A DNA stretch of 64,000 nucleotides from JBDTSW01 sp963758845 (GCA_963758845.1 CAVWWX010000002.1:124001-188000); one strand, 5' to 3'. Shown: positions 1-8,766, counted from the stretch's first letter. Notes: a model not told the origin generated them from the letters alone. Translations and numbers: made by a program.

Positions 1-619
1 TCCGCGGCTGCGGGCGCAACTGCCGCGAGACCAGCGCCTCGGCGACCTCGGCGGTCACCGACTCGCGCAGCTCGGGGCCCTCGAGCAACAGCAGGCCAGC
101 CGCGGCGCCGCCCAGCTCGCCGGTCACGAGGAGCACATCGTCCTGGCGAGCCCCCGCTCGCGAGACGAGCGCGTCGGCCGCCGGCGCGTGGCCCACGACC
201 GTCACCGCCAGCACCAGCGCCCCCGACCGGGAGATGTCGCCGCCCAGGACCGCGACGCCGTGCTCGCGCGCAACCGCGGCGATGCCGTCGGCCAACTCGA
301 GGCAATCGTCGGTGCCCACGTCGCCGGGCAGTCCCAGCTGGACGTACGCCTCGCCGGGGCGGGCGCCCATTGCCGCCAGGTCCGACAGCGCCCCCGCCAG
401 CGCCTTGTGGCCGATGTCGAGGAACGACGCCGTCGAGCGCCGGAAGTGCACGTCCTCGATGGCCAGGTCCACCGACGTCGCCGTAGCCCCCGGGGGCACC
501 GTGACCGCGGCGTCGTCGCCGCTGCCGATGGCCACGGGGGCCGGGCGCGACGTGTCAACCTCGAGGCGCTCGCGCAGCCTCGCGATCAGCTCGAACTCGC
601 TAGTCGTCCTCGTCGACAG
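1..619 (-). CDS. thiL: Thiamine-monophosphate kinase ThiL, 3' end outside window
   Basis: Phosphorylates thiamine monophosphate to thiamine diphosphate in the cytoplasm. About 206 residues are visible and the C-terminus runs off the window. The N-terminal PurM-like domain shows the usual ThiL order: EFELIARL, GSGDDAAV (metal/ATP site), DLAIEDVHF, DLAAMGA and GGDISRS. No ATG, GTG or TTG lies near the expected N-terminus. The best start is a CTG at 619-617, about seven codons before EFEL, overlapping the 3' end of the upstream penicillin-binding protein gene by about 20 bases. The overlap suggests co-transcription with that gene. The family call is firm; the start is inferred. Confidence 0.88.
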   Translation of the reverse strand, partial: MSTRTTSEFELIARLRERLEVDTSRPAPVAIGSGDDAAVTVPPGATATSVDLAIEDVHFRRSTASFLDIGHKALAGALSDLAAMGARPGEAYVQLGLPGDVGTDDCLELADGIAAVAREHGVAVLGGDISRSGALVLAVTVVGHAPAADALVSRAGARQDDVLLVTGELGGAAAGLLLLEGPELRESVTAEVAEALVSRQLRPQPR

Positions 620-2669
620 GGTCTCCCCCGTCTTGTACGCCGGGCGCGTAGGCGCCGGTGTCGGCGTCGCCGGTCCCGGTCGTCGGCGTCGTGGGGGTGG
701 TTGGCGTGCCCGATGGGGTGGTGTAGTCCGAGCTCGACGACGAGACGGCGTGCTCGCCGTTGAAGCTCGAGAGGTCGGGCAGCTCGTCTGGGACGTCGAA
801 GGACGTGCAGTCGGGGTCGGCGACGGCCATGAACTCGTTCCAGATCGGCGCCGAGTAGGTGCCACCGAAGGCCGAGGAGCCGAGCGACGTACGGTCGTCG
901 GGATAGCCGATCCAGACCGCCGTCGAGAGGTTGGGCGTGTAGCCCACGAACCAGGCGTCGGTGTTCTCGTCGGTCGTGCCGGTCTTGCCGGCGATGTCGG
1001 AGCAGCCGTAGTTGGCCGCGGTGCCGGTGCCGCTGTCGACCACCGTCTCGAGCACGCGCGTGACCTCGTAGGCCTCGCCCTCGGTCAGCGCCCGGTTGGT
1101 ATCGGCCGGGTCGGGCTCGTCGACGTCGCCGTTGGGGAAGTCGACCCTGGCGATCGCGGTCGCCGGATTGTGGACGCCGCCGTTCCCGAAGCTGGCGTAG
1201 GCGTTCGACATCTCAAGCGGCGAGACGCCGACCTCGAGCCCGCCGATCGTCTCGGCGGGGTAGCCCTCGAGCGGCGAGGTGATGCCCAGGTCCTTGGCCA
1301 TGTCGGCGACGTTCTCGGGCCCGAGGTCGAGGGCGAGCTGGGCGTAGACGGCATTGGTGGAGTTGGTCGTTGCCGAGGTCAGGCTCAGGGTTCCTGCCCC
1401 GGCCTCGCTGGAGTTGCTGACGACCCATGGCTCGGCGTAGGCGCCCATGCTGAGGGTGACGGGGCTCGCGCCCGAGTAGTAGGTGCTGTCGGGGTCGACC
1501 CCCTCGTGGATCGCCTCGGCCAGCGCAAACGGCTTGAACGACGAGCCGGGCTGGCGGTGGCCCTGGGCGGCGAGGTTGAAGTTCCGCTCGGCGAACTGGC
1601 CCGAGGAGGCCATCGCGACGATGTTTCCGGTGTCGACCTCGGTGGAGACGAGCGCCCCGGTGGGCCCGCCAAGCGGGGCGACGCCGTTGGCCACCGCCTG
1701 CTCGGCTACCGCCTGCAGGCTCGGGTTGATCGTCGTATAGACCTGGAGGCCCCCGTTTCGTACGACCTCGACGCCGTAGCGCTCGATCAGCTCGGCCTCG
1801 ACGTAGTTGAAGAAGTAGGGCTCCCGGATCGCCTCGTAGCGGTAGCCGCGCTCCAGGCCCAGGTCCTGGTTGAGGGCGTTCTTCTCCTCCTCCAGCGAGA
1901 TGTAGCCCTGCTCGTACATCTCACGAAGCACCGTGTCGCGCCGCTCACGGGCGGCATCGGCGCTGTCGAACGGGTTGTACTGCGAGGGCGCCTGCGGCAG
2001 CCCGGCCAGTAGCGCCGCCTCCCACAGGTTGAGCTCGGAGACGCGCTTGTTGAAGTAGACCTGCGAGGCGGCCTCGACGCCCACGGCGGTGCGGCCGTTG
2101 TTGGTGCCGTAGGAGGCGGTGTTCAGGTACTGCTCGAGGATCCACTTTTTCGAGTGCTCCTCCTCCATGTCCTCGGCCAGCGTCGCCTCGCGGACCTTGC
2201 GCTCCAGGTTGTCCTCGGGGTCCTGGATGTAGAGGTTGCGCGCGAGCTGCTGGGTGATGGTCGAGCCGCCCTGCTTGACCTCGCCGGCCTCGATGTTCTC
2301 GACCGCCGCGCGGACGATGGCCTGGTAGTCGACGCCGTCGTGCTCGTAGAAGTTCTCGTCCTCGATCGCGACGGTGGCGTGGCGCAGCATCTTCGGGATC
2401 GCGTCCAGGCTCACCTGCTCGCGGATCGAGTCGTCCTGGATCACGCCCAGCCGCGAACCGTCGGCGGCGAAGATCGTGGACACCTCGCCCTTGTCGATCG
2501 GCTTCAGGCTTTCCAGCGGCGGCACGTCCGCCTTCACGTCGACGTACCAGAAGGCGGCCCCGGCGACGGGCAGGCACAGCAACGCCACCAGGACCCCAAT
2601 CCCGAGCGCGATCTTCTTGCCCGGCCCCCCCTGCGCTGACCGGTGCCTTCTGCGTGCCCGCGCACTCAT
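600..2669 (-). CDS. Class A penicillin-binding protein (GT51 transglycosylase + transpeptidase)
   Basis: Bifunctional peptidoglycan polymerase and cross-linking enzyme, 689 residues, anchored by one N-terminal membrane segment (about 19-41) with the catalytic part outside. The GT51 domain (about 60-240) has the catalytic Glu103 in EDENFYEH and the GGSTITQQLARN motif near 134-145. The transpeptidase domain has SSFK (Ser376-Lys379), STN (437-439) and KTG (562-564), so both activities look intact. The tail after about 620 is a Ser/Thr/Pro-rich linker ending in acidic residues. The start is followed by Arg-rich cytoplasmic residues, as usual. It probably forms a two-gene unit with thiL downstream. 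Confidence 0.95.
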   Translation of the reverse strand: MSARARRRHRSAQGGPGKKIALGIGVLVALLCLPVAGAAFWYVDVKADVPPLESLKPIDKGEVSTIFAADGSRLGVIQDDSIREQVSLDAIPKMLRHATVAIEDENFYEHDGVDYQAIVRAAVENIEAGEVKQGGSTITQQLARNLYIQDPEDNLERKVREATLAEDMEEEHSKKWILEQYLNTASYGTNNGRTAVGVEAASQVYFNKRVSELNLWEAALLAGLPQAPSQYNPFDSADAARERRDTVLREMYEQGYISLEEEKNALNQDLGLERGYRYEAIREPYFFNYVEAELIERYGVEVVRNGGLQVYTTINPSLQAVAEQAVANGVAPLGGPTGALVSTEVDTGNIVAMASSGQFAERNFNLAAQGHRQPGSSFKPFALAEAIHEGVDPDSTYYSGASPVTLSMGAYAEPWVVSNSSEAGAGTLSLTSATTNSTNAVYAQLALDLGPENVADMAKDLGITSPLEGYPAETIGGLEVGVSPLEMSNAYASFGNGGVHNPATAIARVDFPNGDVDEPDPADTNRALTEGEAYEVTRVLETVVDSGTGTAANYGCSDIAGKTGTTDENTDAWFVGYTPNLSTAVWIGYPDDRTSLGSSAFGGTYSAPIWNEFMAVADPDCTSFDVPDELPDLSSFNGEHAVSSSSSDYTTPSGTPTTPTTPTTGTGDADTGAYAPGVQDGGDPVDEDD

Positions 2670-2712
2670 GAGCCCGTCAAGGGTAGCGGCCGCAACCGGG
2701 CGACCCAGCGGT

Positions 2713-3483
2713 TCACTGCTCCAGCAGCCCGGCGGCCAGCAGTGCCTGGTGGGAGCGCTCGCGAAGCACCGCCTCCTCGCCCACGATCACCGTTCGGGCG
2801 GGGTCGCTGGCGCCGTGGACCTCGATCCGAACGCCCTCGGGGGTGACCTCGGCGACGTCGATGGCGCTGACGTCCATCTCCTCCAGCGCCGACCGCGCCT
2901 TCGCCAGGTTGGCGTCGGGCGGGATCCACACCGAGATGCTGGCCGGCGCGCTGCGGTCGCCCGTCGAGCGGTTGAAGAGCACGGTCGAGACCACCTTCTC
3001 GTTCGGCACCACCATCAGGCGCCCGTCCCCGGTGTCGACGAACGTGTGGGCGAGCGTCATGTCGTCGACGCGGCCGGACACCTCCTCGATCTCGATCGAG
3101 TCGCCGATCCGGATCGGCTGCGTGATCGCCAGCATGATCCCGGCCAGGGGGTTGGCCAACACCCTCTGCGCCGCGAATCCGATGACGAGGCCCAGCAGGG
3201 CGCTCGAGGCCAACAGCCCCGTGGCGAGCTTCGAGAGCTTGTCGAACTGGCTGAGGGCGATCCCGGCCCCGACCAGGAGGATGGCGAGGAACACGAGGCG
3301 CCTGATCAGCCGTAGCCGGGTCTTTCCGGCGCGCGAGATCCCGGTCTCGCTCACGCGGTCGGCGACGCGGGCGCCGCGGCCGATCACCAGTCGATCCACG
3401 ACCAGCGCGATCGCGATCGCCAGGGCCATCGAGATGGCGGCCGTGATCCAGTCGCCATTCTCTTGCCAGAAGGTCGGTTCCAC
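2713..3483 (-). CDS. MscS-family mechanosensitive channel
   Basis: Small-conductance mechanosensitive ion channel that releases solutes on hypo-osmotic shock. With the GTG at 3483 the protein has 256 residues. Three membrane segments lie near 12-34, 62-80 and 87-120; the last is the Gly/Ala-rich pore helix ending in AAQRVLANPLAGIMLA. The soluble MscS beta domain follows (QPIRIGDSIEI, then a VVPNEKV block). An ATG at 3618 is also in frame but would translate through a cluster of inverted repeats, so I prefer the GTG just before VEPTFWQ. It is divergent from the HAD gene. Confidence 0.85.
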   Translation of the reverse strand: MEPTFWQENGDWITAAISMALAIAIALVVDRLVIGRGARVADRVSETGISRAGKTRLRLIRRLVFLAILLVGAGIALSQFDKLSKLATGLLASSALLGLVIGFAAQRVLANPLAGIMLAITQPIRIGDSIEIEEVSGRVDDMTLAHTFVDTGDGRLMVVPNEKVVSTVLFNRSTGDRSAPASISVWIPPDANLAKARSALEEMDVSAIDVAEVTPEGVRIEVHGASDPARTVIVGEEAVLRERSHQALLAAGLLEQ

Positions 3484-3489
3484 GCCCAA

Positions 3490-3586
3490 CCCTTCGATCC
3501 CGAAGGGTGCGGTTCCTGCGCGTGCAGGACCGCCTGCGGGCAGGAAAAGGAAGGAAAAGGGGCGCAGCCGGGGACTGCTGCGCCCC
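3490..3586. repeat. Three consecutive inverted repeats between divergent genes
   Basis: Three stem-loops follow one another between the MscS and HAD genes. Arms CCCTTCG/CGAAGGG span 3490-3507 with a 4-base loop. Arms GCGGTTCCTG/CAGGACCGC span 3509-3533 with one bulged T. Arms GGGGCGCAG/CTGCGCCCC span 3559-3586. All lie in the shared upstream region, so they could be leader RNA structures or operators. No U-tract follows, so intrinsic termination is not obvious. Confidence 0.6.
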
Positions 3587-3604
3587 ACAGCCAGAATGCC
3601 CAGG

Positions 3605-4270
3605 ATGGACCCCGCCAAACAACCAACCCGTCCAACTTGTGCGGTCTCGCTCGATGCCCTCGGAACGCTGGTCCGACTGCACCCTCCGTGGGAGCTCCTG
3701 GGGCCGGAATTGGGCGTGGCGACCGACGAACGGCTGGTCGCCGCGGTGCGGGCGGAGATGGACTACTACCGCGAGCACTGCCACGTGGCCCGCGACGAAT
3801 CGTCGCTTGGCGAGCTGCGCGAGCGGTGCGCCGAGGTGCTCTCCCGCGGCCTCAACCGCGAGGTCGACGTGGACACGATGATGCGCTCGATCCGCTTCCG
3901 GGCGTACCCGGACGCCGCGCCGGCGCTGGCCGAGCTGCGGGAGCGGGGCCTGGGCCTGATCTGCGTCTCGAACTGGGACTGCTCGCTCCCGGACGTGCTG
4001 CGGCGATGCGGCCTGGCCGACGCCCTCGACGTGGTGGTCACCTCGGCCTCGGCCGGCGCCCGCAAGCCCAACCCGGCGATCTTCGCTTCGGCGCTCGCCC
4101 TCGCCGGGTGCGAGGCGGACGAGCTGGTCCACGTGGGCGACACGCCCGAGGAGGACGTCGTCGGGGCCCGCGCGGCGGGGGCGCGGGCGCTGCTGCTGGA
4201 CCGCGACGGCGGGGGCGACATCGCCTCGCTGTCCGAGATCGCGGGGCGACTTGACAGCATGGGCGCGTGA
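3605..4270 (+). CDS. HAD-superfamily hydrolase
   Basis: Probable phosphatase or dehalogenase-type HAD enzyme, 221 residues, cytoplasmic; substrate unknown. Motif I is LDALGT, with the nucleophile Asp at about residue 17. The second Asp typical of phosphatases is replaced by Leu, as in the haloacid dehalogenase-like branch. Motif II is CVSNWD, motif III the Lys of ARKPNP, and motif IV GDTPEEDVVGA. Starts at 3596 and 3605 are both in frame and neither has a strong Shine-Dalgarno, so leaderless translation is possible. The stop overlaps the GTG of the next gene, indicating coupling. Confidence 0.82.
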   Translation: MDPAKQPTRPTCAVSLDALGTLVRLHPPWELLGPELGVATDERLVAAVRAEMDYYREHCHVARDESSLGELRERCAEVLSRGLNREVDVDTMMRSIRFRAYPDAAPALAELRERGLGLICVSNWDCSLPDVLRRCGLADALDVVVTSASAGARKPNPAIFASALALAGCEADELVHVGDTPEEDVVGARAAGARALLLDRDGGGDIASLSEIAGRLDSMGA

Positions 4271-5022
4271 GCGAGCCCTCGATCCCGCCCCCGGCCCCCC
4301 CGCCCGGTCCGCCTCCGACCCCCGCTCAGGAGGCGCCGGAGCCCACGCCGGGAAACCTGCCCCGCATCGGCTGGGGGGCTGGGCAGGCCGTAGGAGGGCT
4401 GGCGCTGCTGCTGCTGGCGACCGTGGTGCAGGTCCTGGTCATCTCGGCCTTCGACTCGGATCTGGACACCCTGGGAGGCCGGCTGGCCGTCCAGGTGGCT
4501 CTCGCCGTCTCGCTCGCCGGCGTGGCCTTCCTCTTCGCCGACCCCGGCCGCCTGATCGACCCCGCCAAGCTCGGCCTGCGGCGCTCGCTGATCCCGCCGC
4601 TGAAACCGGCCGCGCTCGCGTACGTGGTCTATATCGGCGCCGCGATCCTGATCGCGATCGCGATTCAGCCCGAGCAGGAGGACGTCACCGAGCAGCTCGG
4701 CTACGGGGAAAGCGCCGCGGCGGACGTCGCCGTGGGCCTCCTGGTGATCGCGATCGCCCCGCTTACCGAGGAGCTCTTCTTCCGGGGCTTCATGTTCGCT
4801 GGGCTCAGGCGCCGGCTCCCGTTCTGGGCCGCCGCCGCGATCGCGTCGGGGATCTGGGGCCTCTTCCACTTCACCGGGCCCGAGACCTGGGGCGTTGTCC
4901 TGCAGCTCGCGGCGTTCGGCGTGATCCTCTCGTGGCTTTACGAGCGGACGGGCTCGTTGTGGCCACCGATCGCGGTCCACGCGATCAACAACGCGTTGGC
5001 CTTCGCCATCCTCACCTCCTGA
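4267..5022 (+). CDS. CPBP-family intramembrane metalloprotease (CAAX protease/Abi type)
   Basis: Predicted integral-membrane glutamic/metalloprotease of the CPBP (Abi, CAAX prenyl protease self-immunity) family, 251 residues. The N-terminus is Pro-rich and cytoplasmic, followed by six to seven hydrophobic segments. The family motifs are present: EELFFRG near residues 168-174, a His in LFHF near 200 and HAINN near 240. It starts with GTG inside the HAD stop (GTGA overlap) and is probably translated with it. In actinobacteria these proteins are linked to prenyl protein processing or bacteriocin self-protection; the substrate here is unknown. Confidence 0.85.
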   Translation: MSEPSIPPPAPPPGPPPTPAQEAPEPTPGNLPRIGWGAGQAVGGLALLLLATVVQVLVISAFDSDLDTLGGRLAVQVALAVSLAGVAFLFADPGRLIDPAKLGLRRSLIPPLKPAALAYVVYIGAAILIAIAIQPEQEDVTEQLGYGESAAADVAVGLLVIAIAPLTEELFFRGFMFAGLRRRLPFWAAAAIASGIWGLFHFTGPETWGVVLQLAAFGVILSWLYERTGSLWPPIAVHAINNALAFAILTS

Positions 5023-5053
5023 TCGGGCGATCCCGCCGACGCGATATGGCAGA

Positions 5054-6109
5054 ATGCCGCGCGTGAACCGGACTCGAGCTCTGTGCTTGGCGGGGGGGCT
5101 CGCCTCGGCCCTGGTGGTGACCGCGACTCCTGCTGCCCTCAGTCAGGAGTCGGCTCCCGCCGACGCCGCTGCCGCCGCCGAGACCGAGGAGGTCGTCCAG
5201 CCCCTCGCCGCCGACGAGCGCGGCCCCGTCGGACCCGAGCCGGCGAAGATCTTCCTGCGCGTCTACAACGCCTCCAACGGGACCGTCGAGGCAAACGGCC
5301 GGGTCAAGGCGTTCGCCCGCATCCGCCCGTTCGTGGACGGGGAGGTCATCCAGATGCGCTACAGCCGCGAGGGCGACCTGCTGAAGCGCAAGAACCTCAA
5401 GGTCAAGCAGATCGGCAACCGCAACGTCGGCCGCGTGAAGCTGAAGTCGCCGAAGCTCCTGAAGCCCGGCGGCCACCGAGTGGTCGCCGTCCACAAGGCC
5501 ACCCCGGCGCAGGAGGCCGACTCGAAGAAGTCGCGATCGTTCCACCCCACCTATCCCGACCTCGATCCCGGCAACCGCAACAGCAAGGTCAGCCTGTTCA
5601 ACCGGCTGCTCCAGGAGCGCGGCTACCACACGTCCGGCGGATCGAAGTACGGCGACGCCACCGAGCGCGCGGTCATGGCGTTCCGCAAGGTCAACAAGAT
5701 GCAGCGGACGTTCAACGCCACCCCCGAGATCTTCCGCAAGCTGGCCGACAACAAGGGCGGCTTCGGCCTCAAGCATCCCGGCGCCGGGCGCCACGTTGAG
5801 GTGGATGTCTCGCGCCAGGTCATGGTCCTCGCCGACAACGGCAAGGCCAAGCACATCTTCCACGTCTCGACCGGCGCGCCTTCGACGCCGTCGGACCGCG
5901 GCTCCTTCCGCTTCTACCGGCGCCAGCCGGGCTACAACTCGGTGGGCATGTACTACTCGGTCTACTACAACCGGGGAGAGGCGACTCATGGCTACAAGTC
6001 GGTGCCGCCGTACAACGCCAGCCACGGATGCATCCGCAACCCGATCCCGAACTCCAAGTTCATCTATGACTGGGTTCAGCTCGGGATGCCCATCTTCGTC
6101 TACGACTGA
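5054..6109 (+). CDS. Secreted L,D-transpeptidase (YkuD) with peptidoglycan-binding domain
   Basis: Cell-wall enzyme that makes or edits 3-3 peptidoglycan cross-links, or anchors proteins to the wall. It has 351 residues with a signal peptide (about 1-30, cut near ALSQE). An Ala/Glu-rich linker and a beta-rich segment (about 65-150) follow, then a peptidoglycan-binding-like region (about 180-245, SLFNRLLQERGY). The C-terminal YkuD domain carries the catalytic motif SHGCIR with Cys326 and an upstream His in the HGYKSVPPYN stretch. ATG at 5054 and GTG at 5063 are both possible starts. It stands alone, 11 bases before pyrE. Confidence 0.9.
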   Translation: MPRVNRTRALCLAGGLASALVVTATPAALSQESAPADAAAAAETEEVVQPLAADERGPVGPEPAKIFLRVYNASNGTVEANGRVKAFARIRPFVDGEVIQMRYSREGDLLKRKNLKVKQIGNRNVGRVKLKSPKLLKPGGHRVVAVHKATPAQEADSKKSRSFHPTYPDLDPGNRNSKVSLFNRLLQERGYHTSGGSKYGDATERAVMAFRKVNKMQRTFNATPEIFRKLADNKGGFGLKHPGAGRHVEVDVSRQVMVLADNGKAKHIFHVSTGAPSTPSDRGSFRFYRRQPGYNSVGMYYSVYYNRGEATHGYKSVPPYNASHGCIRNPIPNSKFIYDWVQLGMPIFVYD

Positions 6110-6120
6110 CGCCCCAAGCC

Positions 6121-6687
6121 GTGGCTGAGCTCGAGGCCGCCAGGCAGACCCTGCTCGGCGAGGTCCGCGAGCACGGCCTCGTCATCGGGCGGGTCACGCT
6201 GGCGTCGGGGGCCGAGGCCGACTACTACGTGGACGCCAGGCGGCCGCTGCTGCGCCCCGCCGGGTTCCTGGCCGCCGGCGAGCTGATCGCCGCCGCCGCG
6301 GCCGAGGCCGGTGTCGACGCCGTCGGCGGGCCGACCACGGGGGCGATCCCCCTCGCCTGCGCGGCGATCGCCTCACCCCAGGGCCGGGGGCTGGTTGGCT
6401 TCTTCGTCCGGGGCTCGCGCAAGGAACACGGCCTCCAGCGCTGGGTCGAGGGACCCGTCTCCGCGGGCGACCGGGTCCTGGTCCTCGAGGACACCGTGAC
6501 CAGCGGCGGCTCGACGGTGAAGGCCATCGAGCGGATCGCCGAGCAGGGCCTGGAGGTCGCCGGGACGCTGTGCGTCGTCGACCGCCTCGCCGGCGGGGGC
6601 GCCGCGATCGAGGAAGCCTCGGGCGCTCCGTTCTCGTCGCTCCTGACGATCGACGACGTCTACCCCGACCGCCCCGACCGGGGCTGA
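6121..6687 (+). CDS. pyrE: Orotate phosphoribosyltransferase
   Basis: Transfers phosphoribose from PRPP to orotate to give OMP in de novo pyrimidine synthesis. It has 188 residues with a GTG start. The PRPP-binding loop VLVLEDTVTSGGST lies near 118-131. The lysine/arginine stretch FFVRGSRKEHG in the middle matches the catalytic loop of PyrE. The length fits the short (about 180-residue) bacterial form. It follows the L,D-transpeptidase gene closely, but no other pyr gene is nearby. Confidence 0.92.
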   Translation: MAELEAARQTLLGEVREHGLVIGRVTLASGAEADYYVDARRPLLRPAGFLAAGELIAAAAAEAGVDAVGGPTTGAIPLACAAIASPQGRGLVGFFVRGSRKEHGLQRWVEGPVSAGDRVLVLEDTVTSGGSTVKAIERIAEQGLEVAGTLCVVDRLAGGGAAIEEASGAPFSSLLTIDDVYPDRPDRG

Positions 6688-6703
6688 GCGGCGAGGCCGC
6701 GGC

Positions 6704-7522
6704 TCAGTCAGCGTCGCGCCAGTCCACCGCGAGCAGGGTGTGGGCCTCGGGGAACCCCTTCAGCTCGACCTCGCCGACCTCGGTGAAGGTCACGTCGTCC
6801 GCTTCCCCCTGCGCGGCCTCGCACACGCTCTCGGTGACCAGGATCTGCTTGCCCTCCGCCTGATCGGCCACCCGCGCGGCCAGCGCCACGTTGCGGCCGA
6901 ACAGATCGCCGCCCTTCTCCAGCGCGGGCCCGGCGTGGAGCCCGATCCGCACGGCCACCCCCTTTCCTCGCAGCGAGCGCGGCGGCGAGTCCAGGGCCCG
7001 CTGGACCTCGATCGAGGCCCGCACCGCGTCGGTCGCCGAGGCGAAGGCGATCATGAAACCGTCGCCCTGGGACTTGACGACGTAGCCGCCCTTGCGATCG
7101 GTGGCCCGGCGCACGATCCGGTCGTGGGCCTCCAGGACCCGCAGCCAGGAGCGGTCGCCGGCCTTCTCGTTCAGGGCGGTCGAGTCCTGGATGTCCGAGA
7201 AGAAGATGGTCAGGGCGCCGTCGTCGCGCGCGGCCAGCTTGCGAAGCTCGGGCTCCGCCTCCTCGGCCAGGCCGGCCATGTCCTCGAGCGAGCTCCGCAG
7301 GACCTCCCCCAGGCCCTCGTCCCTGACCCTGACCGCGGTCTGGAGCATCGCCTGCAGCGGCGGTGGGGGCGTGGCCGAGCGCGACTGCCGGTCCCGGCGG
7401 GCCCGCGCCAGCTCCTGCTCCAGGCCGTCGGCGCGGCGGCGCTCGCGCTGCCACACTCCGGCCAGGCCGACCAGCCCCAGAAGGGCCGCCACCAGGAGGA
7501 CGATCAGCAGGGCCTCGGACAC
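6704..7522 (-). CDS. Membrane-anchored class III adenylate/guanylate cyclase
   Basis: Makes a cyclic nucleotide (cAMP or cGMP). It has 272 residues: one membrane segment (about 3-23), a basic coiled linker (24-100) and a class III cyclase domain (about 102-265). The metal-binding aspartates are Asp110 in FFSDI and Asp154 in GDGFM; Asn211 and Arg217 (NVALAAR) occupy transition-state positions, so it should be active. The GTG start at 7522 lies three bases after the stop of the upstream lipoprotein gene, so the two are probably one transcript. Substrate specificity cannot be read from the sequence. Confidence 0.88.
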   Translation of the reverse strand: MSEALLIVLLVAALLGLVGLAGVWQRERRRADGLEQELARARRDRQSRSATPPPPLQAMLQTAVRVRDEGLGEVLRSSLEDMAGLAEEAEPELRKLAARDDGALTIFFSDIQDSTALNEKAGDRSWLRVLEAHDRIVRRATDRKGGYVVKSQGDGFMIAFASATDAVRASIEVQRALDSPPRSLRGKGVAVRIGLHAGPALEKGGDLFGRNVALAARVADQAEGKQILVTESVCEAAQGEADDVTFTEVGEVELKGFPEAHTLLAVDWRDAD

Positions 7523-7524
7523 GG

Positions 7525-8172
7525 TCAGTCCGTGGGCGGCCCGCCGCTTGGCGCTTGGACCGGCCGCGAGCGCAGCGTCGAGAGCGCTCTGTCGGCGAGC
7601 TCCTTGGCGGGGCCGGTGGGCTTGTCGGCATTGGCGGCGATCAGGGCCGTGAAGGTTGCCGCACCCTCGCGGCGCAGGACGACCACCTCCACGTCCTGGT
7701 CGACGCCGGTTGCGGCCGCCCTTCCGCTGGCCTTGATGGAGGCTCCTTCGTAGTGGCCCTTCACCGGCTTCGGCGGCTTCTGCTTGAGGCCGTCGTAGCT
7801 CTTGGCCAGGCTCTCGGCCGTCTGCACCGCGAACTCCTCGGCGGTCAGCTCGAGCGCGTCGTCGGTCCGGTCGGCGGTGATCGAGAGCGTGACCAGCTTG
7901 TCCGGCGAGCACAGGATCGTCAGCGGCCCGGCCTTGGCCCCGCCGCGCAGGCAGTCGCCGCCCGAGCGCCAGCCCGGCGGCGCGCCAAGCGAGAAGCCTT
8001 GCGCCTGGTTTCGCTCGACCGTCCAGCCCTGCGGCAGCTTGCCGACGTGCTCGCCCTTCTCGGGCAGGCGATCGACCTTGATCTCAGGCGGCCCGTCCTC
8101 GTCCCCGCCACACCCGCCGAGCACGAGGCCGGCGACGAGGCCCGCCGTCACCAGCTTCAGATCGGCGCGCAT
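7525..8172 (-). CDS. Lipoprotein of unknown function
   Basis: Predicted lipoprotein of 215 residues. The signal peptide MRADLKLV...LVLGG ends in a lipobox with Cys21, followed by an acidic GGDEDG spacer. The mature part is alpha/beta and contains a possible Cys pair (GGDCLRGG, TILCSP); I do not recognise a domain. The reading frame stays open upstream, but that part would run through the tRNA gene, so the ATG at 8172 is chosen. The cyclase gene follows after two bases, and the pair may form an envelope signalling unit, which is an inference from context only. Confidence 0.75.
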   Translation of the reverse strand: MRADLKLVTAGLVAGLVLGGCGGDEDGPPEIKVDRLPEKGEHVGKLPQGWTVERNQAQGFSLGAPPGWRSGGDCLRGGAKAGPLTILCSPDKLVTLSITADRTDDALELTAEEFAVQTAESLAKSYDGLKQKPPKPVKGHYEGASIKASGRAAATGVDQDVEVVVLRREGAATFTALIAANADKPTGPAKELADRALSTLRSRPVQAPSGGPPTD

Positions 8173-8193
8173 CGGCGCCGAGGCTATCGCCCA

Positions 8194-8267
8194 CGCCCCG
8201 ACCAGGATTCGAACCTGGGGCCTACTCCTTAGGAGGGAGTCGCTCTGTCCAGCTGAGCTATCGGGGC
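8194..8267 (-). tRNA. tRNA-Arg (anticodon CCU)
   Basis: The minus strand folds into a full cloverleaf: acceptor GCCCCGA/TCGGGGC, D stem GCTC/GAGC, anticodon stem ACTCC/GGAGT with loop CTCCTAA (anticodon CCT) and T arm CCAGG-TTCGAAT-CCTGG. The discriminator base is G and CCA is not encoded. It lies just upstream of the lipoprotein gene. No integrase or repeated attachment site is visible next to it. Confidence 0.95.
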
Positions 8268-8326
8268 TCGCAGGCGAGTCTATGCTCACGTCCGCGGGCT
8301 TTTCGAGACGGGGGTACCTTGGCTAT

Positions 8327-8731
8327 ATGTCGCAGGAGAACGTGGAGGTCGTTCGGAAGCTCTACGGGCTCTTCGCCCAGCGCGACGTAGCGCCCGCCTT
8401 TCCGGACTATGCCGCGCCGGACATCGAGCTCAGGGTCCCTCCGCTCTATCCAGACACCCCCGAGGTCTTCCGTGGCCGTGAGGGAATCGAGGCGTGGATG
8501 GGGATGGTCGATGAGGTTTGGACCGAGTGGCGCTTTGTCCCCGAGCGCTATGTCGACGCGGGTTCCACCGTCGTCGTGCTTGCCCAGCTCATCGCAGAGG
8601 CCCGCGCCAGCGGGGTTCACCTGGAGCGAGAGGTCGCGCACCTGTGGGTCGTCGAAGGGGGGCGGGCAACCCGCATCCAGGCCTACCTGGACCAGGCTGA
8701 AGCCCTCGAAGCTGCCGGGCTGCCGGAGTAG
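8327..8731 (+). CDS. NTF2/SnoaL-like protein (paralogue 1)
   Basis: Small cytoplasmic protein of 134 residues with the NTF2-like cone fold (helical N-terminus MSQENVEVVRKLYGLF, then PDIELRV, GREGIEAWM and strand-rich second half). It belongs to a family with four more members near 53.8-57.7 kb. All share the start MSQENVE or a close form and the tail ALEAAGL-x-E. Members often act as small-molecule isomerases/hydrolases or ligand binders, but no catalytic residue can be assigned here. A box GGGGGTACC lies 16 bases before the ATG and no Shine-Dalgarno precedes it; AGGAG occurs inside codons 3-5 instead. Confidence 0.82.
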   Translation: MSQENVEVVRKLYGLFAQRDVAPAFPDYAAPDIELRVPPLYPDTPEVFRGREGIEAWMGMVDEVWTEWRFVPERYVDAGSTVVVLAQLIAEARASGVHLEREVAHLWVVEGGRATRIQAYLDQAEALEAAGLPE

Positions 8732-8766
8732 GGCTCGTAGTGGAGGTGCTCTCGCGCCGCCAACTG

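Noticed and set aside
234..2012. Long plus-strand reading frame opposite the penicillin-binding protein
   Set aside because: It is a GC-rich shadow frame with low-complexity Arg/Gly/Val content, no motif, and the opposite strand carries complete PBP motifs.
2843..3600. N-terminal extension of the HAD hydrolase frame
   Set aside because: The open frame runs antisense through the MscS gene; HAD motifs begin only after 3605.
8194..8267. tRNA-Arg as an integration site
   Set aside because: No integrase, repeated 3' tRNA end or foreign gene block was found nearby.
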